DNA from: Phenylobacterium montanum
GTDB lineage: Bacteria > Pseudomonadota > Alphaproteobacteria > Caulobacterales > Caulobacteraceae
Reading direction: 5' to 3'
Assembly (NCBI RefSeq): GCF_018135625.1
Contig: NZ_CP073078.1
Coordinates: 930,001-994,000 of the forward strand
Length of the DNA: 64,000 bases
Under the pieces are notes generated by a model. The model saw only the letters and a list, made by a program, of their open reading frames with translations. It was not told the origin of the DNA and made no database searches. This document shows, in pieces, positions 1-8,462 of this stretch. The position numbers and the translations under genes were made by a program. Within the stretch, counting starts at the first letter, position 1, and each line of letters begins with the position of its first letter.

Positions 1-1203
1 CTTGCTACGCGCCAAAATCCGCTCCACGGCCCCATCGATCAACAGCGATAGGCCTTCCTCACTATAAAAGCCACCGCGCACCATACAACGATCGGCAAGC
101 ACCCTGCGGAACGCCTCGTAAAGTTCCACCGAGGGCTGCTGCGGATCCGTCCAGAAAGCATCCAGACCGGTTTGATGCGTCAGCCCCGGCATATCGTAGA
201 CTGCACGCCCCATGGCGACGACCGGGACGCCTGCCGACAATCCCAGGGTCCCCGTCGTGCTGTTGACCGTGACCAGTCCGGCCGATCCGCGGACCAAAAC
301 GTCAATGTCGCCTAAGTCGCAGAAAACAACTCGGTCCGCGACTCCATAAAGACGGGCCGACTGGCGGACCAAGCCGCGCCAATCCTTGAGGCCGTTGTCA
401 AGGGGGTGTTCTTTCACGACCAGACAGGCGTCAGGTGGCGCGTGCAGCGCAAACGATCGCATTACAAAATCTATCGCGGGCATCATGCCCGCAAAAGAAG
501 AATGCACGCGAATCTGGTAGTCGGAGTCCAACTGCAGCGCAAAGAGGAAATATCGCCGCTCGGCGATACGGCTCAATGCCTCAACTGTGCGACGCTTCGA
601 GAGGCTGCGACGCGCCAATCGAACCAACCAACCTCTCCCTTCGGTCAAGGCTCCCCAAGGCCGGTGGGTACGGTAAAACGGATACCGCCACCAAAGCAGG
701 ATCGCCGCCGCATGGTATCCAAAAGTCTCGCGAGCCCTGCGATCGAACGTCTGGCCCAGCGGCGAGCCGATGACGACCGGCGCCAAGGCGGCAGCCTCTC
801 GCAGGTACCAATCCGGGTCGCGCGGCAAGGTAGAATGGCCGTTTACGCCACCTTGCTCAAGCGTCACCCAATCTGGCCTGACATAGCCTTCTTCAAAGAC
901 ATGAACCGTCAGGCTAGAGGCGCCGGCGCAGGATAACGCCGCCCGATGAAGTGGGCGACAGTCGCCGAAGAGAACGATGTCGGTCACACCGTGTTGTTCG
1001 ACGATTCTGTTTAGGGTCGCTGGCCACTCCGAGAGCGGACCCCGATAGCCGATGGCCGGTTCTGGCCAATCCATCTGGTCCCCGCCATTGAAATTTACGC
1101 GGATCACGAAACAACCGCGCTCGCGCAGGGCGACAGCGAGCCGCCAGAAGGATCCCCCCGGCAAGCCCTGCAGGAACAGGAAGCGCTTTCGCCGGTCAGT
1201 CAT
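1..1203 (-). CDS. kpsS: KpsS-like capsular polysaccharide lipid-linker / export protein (3' end outside window)
   Basis: Translating the reverse strand from the ATG at 1203 gives an uninterrupted 401 codons to the window edge, so the C-terminus is missing. The protein starts MTDRRKRFLFLQGLPGGSFW. It then shows the KpsS-type motifs FGDCRPLH, HVFEEGYVRPDWVTLE, VKEHPLDN and GLVTVNSTTGTLGLSAGVPV. In the family, KpsS adds the first beta-Kdo to phosphatidylglycerol, starting the linker on which group 2 capsules are built at the cytoplasmic face of the inner membrane. Its start overlaps the kpsC stop by eight bases, so the two are co-transcribed and probably translationally coupled. More capsule genes may lie to the left of the window. 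Family assignment is firm; the acceptor lipid is inferred from E. coli. Confidence 0.85.
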   Translation of the reverse strand, partial: MTDRRKRFLFLQGLPGGSFWRLAVALRERGCFVIRVNFNGGDQMDWPEPAIGYRGPLSEWPATLNRIVEQHGVTDIVLFGDCRPLHRAALSCAGASSLTVHVFEEGYVRPDWVTLEQGGVNGHSTLPRDPDWYLREAAALAPVVIGSPLGQTFDRRARETFGYHAAAILLWWRYPFYRTHRPWGALTEGRGWLVRLARRSLSKRRTVEALSRIAERRYFLFALQLDSDYQIRVHSSFAGMMPAIDFVMRSFALHAPPDACLVVKEHPLDNGLKDWRGLVRQSARLYGVADRVVFCDLGDIDVLVRGSAGLVTVNSTTGTLGLSAGVPVVAMGRAVYDMPGLTHQTGLDAFWTDPQQPSVELYEAFRRVLADRCMVRGGFYSEEGLSLLIDGAVERILARSK

Positions 1204-3142
1204 GATTGACCCGCGGCTGGTGAATCCAAGCCTTCCCGTTCCACCCCAACACCCTCTCAAATGATTGGCGCAGCAACCGAACGGCGCCGGCGCTGGCGAA
1301 TTTGGGTGACCGAACCTCGCTTAGCCGGTCGATCAATACCTCTGGCCGGCAATTCAGCCGGGTGACCGGATCGAGGTAGCGGGGATAGAGTATAAGGGTT
1401 CCGGCGACGAGTTCCGTCAGATCGAGCCGGCGCCCACGGCGAGGCGGGGGCGACAGGTCGCGGGTCAGGCCCCAGCCGCTATAGAACGGCTGACCGTGAG
1501 TGATCACCTCTCTCCCCCGCAGCAGGGCTTCGAACCCGGTCAGCGACGTCAAGACGTGAACGGCGTCGACATTGTCGAGCAGGGCGGGCGTGGCCACGTT
1601 GCGCACGACCTGGTCGGCGAACTGGAGCGCCTCGGCGTCGGTTACGGCGCCGATACGATTTCCAGCCTCGACGTCCGGATGGGGTTTGTAGACGATGAAT
1701 GCGTCTGGCTCGCAACGGCGAACGCGCCGCAGAAGGTCAAGATTCCCGGCGCAATCGGCTCCGCCGAGACGCCATGACTGATCGTCCTCGACCTGCCCCG
1801 GGACAAAAACGACGCGTCTGTGCGCCGGCCGTGCGTAGCTAGAGCCGCCGACGTTGTATTTAGTCAGTCTTCTGGCCACGAGCATGTCGATCAGGCGACG
1901 CGAGCGGTCGCGCAAATCGGCGGAAAATTCTGTCTCTGACAGGATCCATTCCAGGTCGCTGGGCTGGCTGGGGTCGTAATAGATGCCGCGCCGGTCAATC
2001 ACGATTGAACATGGCGGCAGAAGATCACTGCCCAGGCCCACGGACCGCACGAAACCATCTTCGACACGCCGTAAGGCGACACCCGCTGCGCGCGCTTGGT
2101 CGAGCAGCCCTGCTGGCGCGCGTGACGGCCAGACAGCGATGGCCCCGCCCGTGCGCTTCGCCCGTTCGACACTCCGACGGGCGGATTGATAGGCCGGGAT
2201 GGATCGTGCCTTTGGCGACAGGAACGCCTTCACCTGTGCGCGCTTCCAAAGGGCGATGCCGGCGCAGCAGGCCAGATCGCGATCCTCATCGACGATCCGT
2301 CGCCAGTCCGACAGCAGCTCGACGACCGATTCGCAATCGGTAACACGACCGGTAAAAGGATTGAAATAGCGCGCACCGTGGATCAGCACGGCCTCAGCGA
2401 TCTGCCAAGGCCGCCTTTCGCCTCGGCTCGGAACGCCCGGTGCGTCTAAAGTGGCCCCCCAGCCGCCGAGATAGCCGCCTGTGCGACAATAGACGCTCTT
2501 TCCGGCGAGAATGGCGAGCAGGCCCAGTTCGTCATCGCCGCTAACGACAACCGACTGCACGCGCTCGAGCACACTCCAGGGGTCAACGGGACCGATGGCG
2601 ACCGAAAATCCGCGAGCAGACAGCCCCCCGGCGACTGCGCCCGGCCAAAGCCCCCCCGGCAACAGGACCAGAATCTCGTCCGGCCGGCCAAGCTCAAGCG
2701 CGAAACTGAGGCGCCCCTGCAACTGAGACTGGCGCTCGAGACGCACAGCGATGCGCACAGCGGGCGCGCAACTCGGCGACGAGGCCCAAAATTCGCCGCC
2801 GATTCGGCCGCCGACGATCGCCTTGGTCAAGGCCGATATCCGCTCTGGCGCCGGCGCCGGGCCGAAAGAAGCGTCCAGCAGCGCGCGTTCGATCCAACCG
2901 CCCGGCGCATCGCCCGCGGCGATCGCCGTTTCACTGACCCGAACCACGGTCCGATTTGATCGGGGCGCACGCAGGATAGCTGCCCGCAGAGACAGGCCCT
3001 TAGGCCGCAATGCTCGGGTATCCAAGGTCGGTGTTGTTCCGCCGCTCAACACGAACCAATCCCCAAAAGCCAAGCCAACCCGGCTCGCTGGCGAAAACCA
3101 AGAGGCCGCCGACATCGCGTCAGATGCGATGACCGGGGACAA
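1196..3142 (-). CDS. kpsC: KpsC-like capsular polysaccharide beta-Kdo transferase with an atypical N-terminal half
   Basis: This 648-residue protein would extend the poly-Kdo linker begun by KpsS. The C-terminal half carries the classic Kdo-transferase signature: VEDGFVRSVGLGSDLLPPCS, then RGIYYDPSQPSDLE, VFVPGQVEDDQS, VYKPHPDVEAGNR, and LTSLTGFEALLRGREVITHG with FYSGWGLTRD. In E. coli KpsC the same motif set occurs twice. Here the first roughly 300 residues keep only a GARYFNPFTGR-like segment and lack a recognisable EDGF motif, so one of the two transferase domains looks degenerate. The reading frame opens at a TTG (3142); an ATG at 3115 is an alternative, and neither has a strong ribosome-binding site. 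It is the first gene of a kpsC-kpsS run transcribed leftwards. Confidence 0.85.
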   Translation of the reverse strand: MSPVIASDAMSAASWFSPASRVGLAFGDWFVLSGGTTPTLDTRALRPKGLSLRAAILRAPRSNRTVVRVSETAIAAGDAPGGWIERALLDASFGPAPAPERISALTKAIVGGRIGGEFWASSPSCAPAVRIAVRLERQSQLQGRLSFALELGRPDEILVLLPGGLWPGAVAGGLSARGFSVAIGPVDPWSVLERVQSVVVSGDDELGLLAILAGKSVYCRTGGYLGGWGATLDAPGVPSRGERRPWQIAEAVLIHGARYFNPFTGRVTDCESVVELLSDWRRIVDEDRDLACCAGIALWKRAQVKAFLSPKARSIPAYQSARRSVERAKRTGGAIAVWPSRAPAGLLDQARAAGVALRRVEDGFVRSVGLGSDLLPPCSIVIDRRGIYYDPSQPSDLEWILSETEFSADLRDRSRRLIDMLVARRLTKYNVGGSSYARPAHRRVVFVPGQVEDDQSWRLGGADCAGNLDLLRRVRRCEPDAFIVYKPHPDVEAGNRIGAVTDAEALQFADQVVRNVATPALLDNVDAVHVLTSLTGFEALLRGREVITHGQPFYSGWGLTRDLSPPPRRGRRLDLTELVAGTLILYPRYLDPVTRLNCRPEVLIDRLSEVRSPKFASAGAVRLLRQSFERVLGWNGKAWIHQPRVNHD

Positions 3143-3642
3143 CTACATCATTACCGACGATTGGAAATAGCCAAAATCGACCTTTTACGGTGACGCTTGT
3201 CACTTGTGACGCCTCGCACAGTGCCGCGAGTCACTGCGCGGCGACATCATGCTGTTTTGACGACGGTATTTGGACAACGGCCAACTTAGGCGGGTGCGCC
3301 CAACCTCAGCTTTCTGAAATTTTCCGCCGTCCAGAACGCCCGCATCACGTGTATCTCCGGATTTGAGCGAGGCGTGGTTGGACGTGGCGGAACGTCGCCG
3401 AGGCTCACCCGATAGCAGTCTTGGGAAGAATTTTCAGCCTGTCCAATCCGTACCTGCCAAAGCCAGGCCATCCTTGGTATCCAAGGCCCTGTGCTTTACT
3501 GCGCGCTCGACGGACGCCTGACCGCGCCACACTTTGGTCAAGGCCACGGCGTAGCCGATCGCCGCTGGAGCTTGGGCGAGTCAGCCATGAACGCATCGGG
3601 CGATTGCGCCCTCCAGGGGCAGCCACGAGTGGAGAACCGAGT
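3143..3642. other. Divergent intergenic region between kpsC and the penicillin-binding protein gene
   Basis: About 500 bases separate the two divergent starts, the longest non-coding gap in this part of the window. It holds alternating GTGAC/GTCAC elements near its left end (listed separately) and a GGAG-type ribosome-binding site at its right end. An in-frame ATG at 3421 would extend the penicillin-binding protein leftwards, but the extra 74 residues are Arg/Pro-rich with no membrane segment. I see no other gene or RNA here. Confidence 0.5.
3190..3210. promoter_or_regulatory. Alternating GTGAC/GTCAC pentamers, candidate operator for the kps genes
   Basis: GTGAC (3190-3194), GTCAC (3199-3203) and GTGAC (3206-3210) form two overlapping dyads with 4- and 2-base spacers, 48 bases upstream of the kpsC start. 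Such a compact set of inverted pentamers is typical of a dimeric repressor site. The regulator is unknown. Confidence 0.35.
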
Positions 3643-5478
3643 GTGATTTCCGCACTGGCTATGGGCCTGGCGATTTCCGGCCTGCCGGACGTCTCCAACC
3701 TGAACAATGTCCGGCGCGAGCCGACCATCACCTATGTCGACCGCAGCGGCGTCATGATCGGCATGCGGGGCGGCCGCTATGGGCCTCCGGTGGATCTGAA
3801 CCGCCTGCCCGCCTATGTGCCGGCCGCCTTCGTTTCGATCGAAGATCGCCGCTTCTATGAGCATATGGGCTTCGACCCCGTGGGCATAGCCCGCGCCGTG
3901 GCCGCAGACATCACCAAGGGGCGCACCGCCGAGGGCGCCTCGACCATCACCCAGCAGCTCGCCCGCAACCTGTTCCTGACGCCCGACCAGACTATGGAGC
4001 GCAAGGCCCAGGAACTGGCGCTCGCGGTGATGATCGAGCAGAAATACACCAAGAAGCAGATCCTGGCCCTTTATCTGAGCAGGGTCTATTTCGGCAACGG
4101 CGCCTACGGCCTGGAGGCCGCTTCGCAGCGCTATTTCGGCAAGCCGGCGGCCAAGCTCTCGATCGCCGAGGCCGCGGCCCTGGCCGGCGTGCTGAAATCG
4201 CCGACCCACTACAATCCCCTCGATGAGCCACAGCGCTCCGCCGAGCGGGCCAAGATCGTTCTGGCGGCCATGGTCGACACCGGCGCCATCACCGAGGCCC
4301 AGCGGCGCAAGGCCGAGGCCCATCCGATCCGCGTCTACGCCCAGGCGGCCAGCGCCTCGGCGCAGTATTTCGTCGACTGGGTCGATGGCCAGACCCGCTC
4401 GTTCCTGGGCGGCGCGCCCAAGCAGGACCTGGTGGTGCAGACCACGCTGGACCTGCCGCTGGAGGAGATCGCCGCCAAGACCACCGCCAGCGTGGTGGCC
4501 CGCGACGCCCGGCAGGGGGTGCAGCAGGCGGCGCTGGTGGCCCTGGACAGCGCCGGGCGGGTTCGCTCGATGGTCGGCGGCGTCGACTACGGCGAGAGCC
4601 AGTTCAACCGCGCCGTCGCCGCGCACCGCCAGGCCGGCTCCTCCTGGAAGCCGTTCGTCTATCTGACCGCCATGGAGGCCGGCCAGACGCCGGAGATGCA
4701 GGTGGTCGACGAGCCGGTGACCATCAACGGCTGGTCGCCGCACAACTATGAGCCCGAATACCTGGGGACCATCACGCTGCAGGACGCTCTGGCCCACTCG
4801 GTCAACACGGTGGCGGCGCGCCTGGCCGACCAGGTCGGCCGCAACAATGTCGCCCAGACCGCCAAGCGCCTCGGGATCAGCTCGCCGATCAACACCGACC
4901 CGGCCATGGCGCTCGGGACCACCCAGGTGACGCCGCTGGAGATGGCCCAGGCCTATTCCACCTTCGCCGACGGCGGGCTGGGCTCCAGCGCCTATGGCGT
5001 CGAGAGCATCAAGACCTCGGCCGGCAAGGTGCTGTTCCAGCACCGCGCCCAGCCCCAGCCGCAGCTGATCGCCAATCCGGCCCTGTCGGAGATGAACCAG
5101 ATGCTGCGGGCGGTGGTGACCAGCGGCACGGGCGTGCATGACGCCATTCCGGGCTATGACATCGCCGGCAAGACCGGCACCACCTCGGACTACAAGGACG
5201 CCTGGTTCTGCGGCTTCACCGGCGGCTTCACCACCGTGGTCTGGGTCGGGCGGGACGATTCCACGCCCATGATCCGGGTGGCGGGCGCCGGCGCGCCGAG
5301 CGAGATCTGGCGCGGCTTCATGGGCGCCGCCCTGCCCCGCGTGCGCCCGACCGCAATACCGCCAGGGCCACCCCCGCCCGCGCCTGTCCTGCCGCCCGCA
5401 GACTCGGTGGCCGTCGCCGCCGCGCCGCCGGTGGTCGAGGCCGATCCGGAAACGCCGTCAGCGCCGCCGCAGCGATAG
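3643..5478 (+). CDS. Class A penicillin-binding protein, PBP1A/MrcA family (glycosyltransferase + transpeptidase)
   Basis: A bifunctional peptidoglycan synthase acting in the periplasm. The GT51 domain comes first: SIEDRRFYEHMGFDPVGIAR with the catalytic Glu near residue 67, GASTITQQLARNLFL, and RVYFGNGAYGLEAASQRYF. The transpeptidase follows with SSWK (Ser333/Lys336), SVN and KTGTT, then a Pro/Ala-rich tail. I chose the GTG at 3643 because GGAG lies seven bases upstream and the product begins directly with a short hydrophobic stretch, VISALAMGLAISGLPDV. That gives 611 residues with almost no cytoplasmic tail. An ATG at 3421 is open in the same frame but adds a low-complexity Arg/Pro leader unlike the family. 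The stop lies seven bases before the PIG-L gene, so the two are probably co-transcribed. Confidence 0.9.
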   Translation: MISALAMGLAISGLPDVSNLNNVRREPTITYVDRSGVMIGMRGGRYGPPVDLNRLPAYVPAAFVSIEDRRFYEHMGFDPVGIARAVAADITKGRTAEGASTITQQLARNLFLTPDQTMERKAQELALAVMIEQKYTKKQILALYLSRVYFGNGAYGLEAASQRYFGKPAAKLSIAEAAALAGVLKSPTHYNPLDEPQRSAERAKIVLAAMVDTGAITEAQRRKAEAHPIRVYAQAASASAQYFVDWVDGQTRSFLGGAPKQDLVVQTTLDLPLEEIAAKTTASVVARDARQGVQQAALVALDSAGRVRSMVGGVDYGESQFNRAVAAHRQAGSSWKPFVYLTAMEAGQTPEMQVVDEPVTINGWSPHNYEPEYLGTITLQDALAHSVNTVAARLADQVGRNNVAQTAKRLGISSPINTDPAMALGTTQVTPLEMAQAYSTFADGGLGSSAYGVESIKTSAGKVLFQHRAQPQPQLIANPALSEMNQMLRAVVTSGTGVHDAIPGYDIAGKTGTTSDYKDAWFCGFTGGFTTVVWVGRDDSTPMIRVAGAGAPSEIWRGFMGAALPRVRPTAIPPGPPPPAPVLPPADSVAVAAAPPVVEADPETPSAPPQR

Positions 5479-5485
5479 ACCGTCG

Positions 5486-6253
5486 ATGCGCATCCTGGCC
5501 ATCCACGCCCACCCCGACGATATCGAGACCCTGGCGGCCGGGACCCTGGCCCTGCTGGCCCGGGCCGGTCACACGATCAGCATCGTCACCCTGACCGCCG
5601 GCGACTGCGGCTCGGCCGACGCGGGCCCTGAGGAGACCGGCCGGGTGCGGATGGCCGAGGCGGCGCGGGCGGCGGCGATGATCGGGGCCGACTATCGCTG
5701 CGCCGGCTTTGGCGACCTTTCGGTGTTCAACGATGACGCCTCACGCCGGGCGGTGACCGAGCTGGTGCGCTGGGCGCGGCCGGAGCTGGTGATCACTTCG
5801 GCGCCGGTCGACTATCACCCGGACCATGAGGCGACCAGTATCCTGGTGCGCGACGCCTGCTTCGCCGCCTCGGCCCGCAACTACCGCACAGGGCCGTCCG
5901 AGCCCTTGGCGGCGATCCCGCACCTCTATTTCACCGACCCGATCGGCGGGCGCGATCGCGAGGGCGTTCCCTGCCCGCCGCACTTCGCCGTCGACGTCGG
6001 CGCCGCGTTCGAGACCAAGCGCGCCATGCTGGCCTGCCACGAGAGCCAGAAGGACTGGCTTTTGCAGCAGCACAGCATCACCGACTATGTCGGCGCCATG
6101 GTCGCCTGGTCGAAGAAGCGCGGCCGCGAGTTCGGCGTCGCCTATGCCGAGGGCTTTCGGCAGTACAGGAACCACCCCTACCCCGAACAGCCGCTGCTGC
6201 AGGAGCTGGTCGGGGCGGCGCTGATCCAGCCCGTCCCCCCTACTTCTGCATGA
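5486..6253 (+). CDS. PIG-L/LmbE family N-acetylglucosaminyl-type deacetylase
   Basis: This 255-residue zinc hydrolase opens with MRILAIHAHPDDIETLAAGT. The AHPDD motif supplies the zinc ligands and catalytic Asp. A second histidine cluster, VDYHPDHEATSILVRDA, lies near residue 115. Family members deacetylate GlcNAc-containing glycoconjugates or small thiols; the substrate here is unknown. No signal peptide is visible, so it is probably cytoplasmic. It sits seven bases after a peptidoglycan synthase gene, which would fit a role in envelope sugar metabolism, but that is inference. Its 3' end overlaps the convergent amidohydrolase by 14 bases. Confidence 0.85.
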   Translation: MRILAIHAHPDDIETLAAGTLALLARAGHTISIVTLTAGDCGSADAGPEETGRVRMAEAARAAAMIGADYRCAGFGDLSVFNDDASRRAVTELVRWARPELVITSAPVDYHPDHEATSILVRDACFAASARNYRTGPSEPLAAIPHLYFTDPIGGRDREGVPCPPHFAVDVGAAFETKRAMLACHESQKDWLLQQHSITDYVGAMVAWSKKRGREFGVAYAEGFRQYRNHPYPEQPLLQELVGAALIQPVPPTSA

Positions 6254-7574
6254 CGTCGATCACCGCCAGGGTCATGGCCTCGACCCCGGTGCGGATCGAG
6301 GGCTCGGGCACGGGGGCGAAGAAGGGCGAGTGGTTGGCCGGGACCGGCTTTCCCGCCGCCTTGGCCTCGGCCAGCATCTTGGGGTCCAGGCCGCCGATGC
6401 CGAAATAGGTCGAGGGCACGCCGGCGATGATGAACTCGGAATAGTCCTCGCTGGCCGCGCCGGGCTTGGGTTCGGCCACGGCGTGATCGCCGAACGCCGC
6501 CTTGAACACCTTGGCGGTGCGTTCGGTCAGGGCGTCGTCGTTGACCACCGCCTTGCCGCCTTCGACGATGGCCACGTCGGGCGCCGGCGCGCCGGAGATC
6601 ATGGCCACACCATTAGCGGTGCGCTTGATGCCGTCGATCATCCGCTCGCGCACGGCCGGGTCGTAGGAGCGGATGGTGCCGCGCAGCTCGGCCGTGTCAG
6701 GGATGACGTTGCCGGCGTTACCGGCCTGGATCGAGCCGATAGAGATCACGCCGAACTGCGAAGGGTCCTTTTCGCGGCTGACCACGCCCTGCAGGTCGAC
6801 GATGAAGCGCGCCGCCTCCATCACTGGATCGACAGTGAGATTGGGCATGGAGCCGTGGCCGCCGCGGCCGTGGAAGGTGACGTCAAGCTCATCAGAGGTC
6901 GAGCTGAAGACACCGGCCTTATAGGAGACGAAGCCGTACGGCCCCGGTCCCACATGCAGGGCGAAACCGTAGTCGGGCTTGGGGAAGCGGGTGAACAGGC
7001 CGTCATCGATCATGCCCTTGGCGCCCGAGACCATCTCCTCGGCCGGCTGGCCGATGAACATCAGGGTCCCATGCCAGCGGCTCTTCATCGCCACCAGGGC
7101 GTGGGCGGTCCCGACCCAGGCGGCCATGTGGATGTCGTGGCCGCAGGCGTGGTCGACGAAGGTCTCGTGGCCGCGGTAGCTCTGCTTGGCGGTGCTGGCA
7201 TAGGCTAGGCCGGTCTTTTCCTGCACCGGCAGGGCGTCGAGTTCGGTGCGGACCAGCACGGTCGGCCCCGCGCCGTTCTTGTAGACGGCGACGATGCCGG
7301 TCTTGCCGACGCCTTCGGTCACCTCGAAGCCGAGGGCGCGCATCTCCTTGGCCAGGACAGCCGCGGTGCGCGCCTCCTGGAAGCCGAGTTCGGGATGATT
7401 GTGGATGTCCTTGTAGAGGCCATCGAGGTGGCCGTATTCGCCGTCCAGGTCCTTGTCGACGGCGGCCTTCAGCGCAGGAACGTCGAGGGCGCTGGCCGAG
7501 CCGGCCAGGGAGACGGCGGCGACGGCCGCGCCGAGGAAGGCCCATCGCCGGACCCTATTGTGACGGACGGACAT
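6240..7574 (-). CDS. Secreted M20D-family amidohydrolase/peptidase
   Basis: A 444-residue protein with an N-terminal signal peptide (MSVRHNRVRRWAFLGAAVAA then VSLAGSASA). M20 dinuclear metal ligands are visible in HNHPELGFQE, VDHACGHDIHMAAWVG, QPAEEMVSGAKGM and ALHVG, with a late His in NHSPFFAP. M20D enzymes such as HipO and the IAA-amino acid hydrolases cleave N-acyl amino acids. The signal peptide points to a periplasmic enzyme releasing amino acids from amides or peptides. The ATG at 7574 was preferred over an in-frame start 90 bases upstream because it begins the signal peptide and has GGGGAG about nine bases before it. Confidence 0.88.
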   Translation of the reverse strand: MSVRHNRVRRWAFLGAAVAAVSLAGSASALDVPALKAAVDKDLDGEYGHLDGLYKDIHNHPELGFQEARTAAVLAKEMRALGFEVTEGVGKTGIVAVYKNGAGPTVLVRTELDALPVQEKTGLAYASTAKQSYRGHETFVDHACGHDIHMAAWVGTAHALVAMKSRWHGTLMFIGQPAEEMVSGAKGMIDDGLFTRFPKPDYGFALHVGPGPYGFVSYKAGVFSSTSDELDVTFHGRGGHGSMPNLTVDPVMEAARFIVDLQGVVSREKDPSQFGVISIGSIQAGNAGNVIPDTAELRGTIRSYDPAVRERMIDGIKRTANGVAMISGAPAPDVAIVEGGKAVVNDDALTERTAKVFKAAFGDHAVAEPKPGAASEDYSEFIIAGVPSTYFGIGGLDPKMLAEAKAAGKPVPANHSPFFAPVPEPSIRTGVEAMTLAVIDVMQK

Positions 7575-7690
7575 GCGCGGCGGCTCCCCTGGAATCGAAT
7601 GGACACGCGGATGAGCCGCGGGCCTACTGCATTGCGCGCAAGACGGCGGGGCGCAACCCTTCAAGCCGCGCCGCAGCGATGGAGGATGCG

Positions 7691-8455
7691 ATGGCCAGGC
7701 TGAACCGCGACGGCGTCGAGCTGTACTACGAAGTCCATGGCTCCGGCCCTGCCCTGCTCTTGACCCATGGCTACTCCGCCAGTTCGCAGATGTGGCGCGG
7801 CCAGATCGAAGCGCTGTCGAGGCGCCACAAGCTGGTGATCTGGGACATGCGCGGTCACGGGCAGTCGGACTATCCCGAGGATCCGGCCGCCTATAGCGAA
7901 GCGGCGACGGTGGCGGACATGGCGGCCCTGCTGGATGAGGTGGGCGCCGAAAAGGCGATCGTCGGCGGGCTTTCGCTGGGAGGCTATATGTCCCTGGCCT
8001 TCCATCGCGACCACCGCGCCCGGGTCCGGGCGCTCCTGATCATCGACACCGGCCCCGGCTATCGCAACGACGCGGCCCGCGAGGGCTGGAACCAGTATGC
8101 GCACAGGGCCGCGGAGCGCTGGGAGCGCGAGGGCCTCAGCCGGATCGACCAGGCGAGCCCAGAGGTGCGCGCCAGCCGGCACCGGAACGCGGAAGGCCTG
8201 GCCAAGGCCGCGCGCGGCATGCTGACCCAGCGCGATTCCAGCGTGATCGACTCCCTGCCGACCATCGCCGTTCCCGCCCTGGTGCTGGTCGGGGCGGAGG
8301 ACACGCAGTTCCTCACCCCCACCGACTACATGGCCGCCAAGATCCCCGGCGCGGAAAAGGTGGTGATCCCGGGCGCGGGACATGCCGCCAACATCGACCA
8401 GCCGGAGGCGTTCAACGAGGCCCTGGTGAACTTCCTGGCGCGGGTGGAAGGCTGA
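7691..8455 (+). CDS. Alpha/beta-fold hydrolase
   Basis: A 254-residue cytoplasmic alpha/beta hydrolase. It shows the oxyanion-side LLTHGYSASSQMW, the nucleophile elbow GLSLGGYM, an acidic residue in LVGAEDTQFL and the catalytic His in GAGHAANIDQPEAF, which is a full Ser-Asp-His set in family order. An ATG 12 bases upstream is open, but the GGAGG at 7681-7685 sits five bases before the ATG at 7691, so the shorter form is preferred. The substrate cannot be read from sequence; esterase, lactonase or C-C hydrolase are all possible. It converges on the mannose enzyme with only seven bases between stops. Confidence 0.85.
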   Translation: MARLNRDGVELYYEVHGSGPALLLTHGYSASSQMWRGQIEALSRRHKLVIWDMRGHGQSDYPEDPAAYSEAATVADMAALLDEVGAEKAIVGGLSLGGYMSLAFHRDHRARVRALLIIDTGPGYRNDAAREGWNQYAHRAAERWEREGLSRIDQASPEVRASRHRNAEGLAKAARGMLTQRDSSVIDSLPTIAVPALVLVGAEDTQFLTPTDYMAAKIPGAEKVVIPGAGHAANIDQPEAFNEALVNFLARVEG

Positions 8456-8462
8456 GACGGCT

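Noticed and set aside
3538-5139. A 533-codon minus-strand frame opposite the penicillin-binding protein
   Set aside because: The plus strand carries every GT51 and transpeptidase motif; the antisense product shows none.
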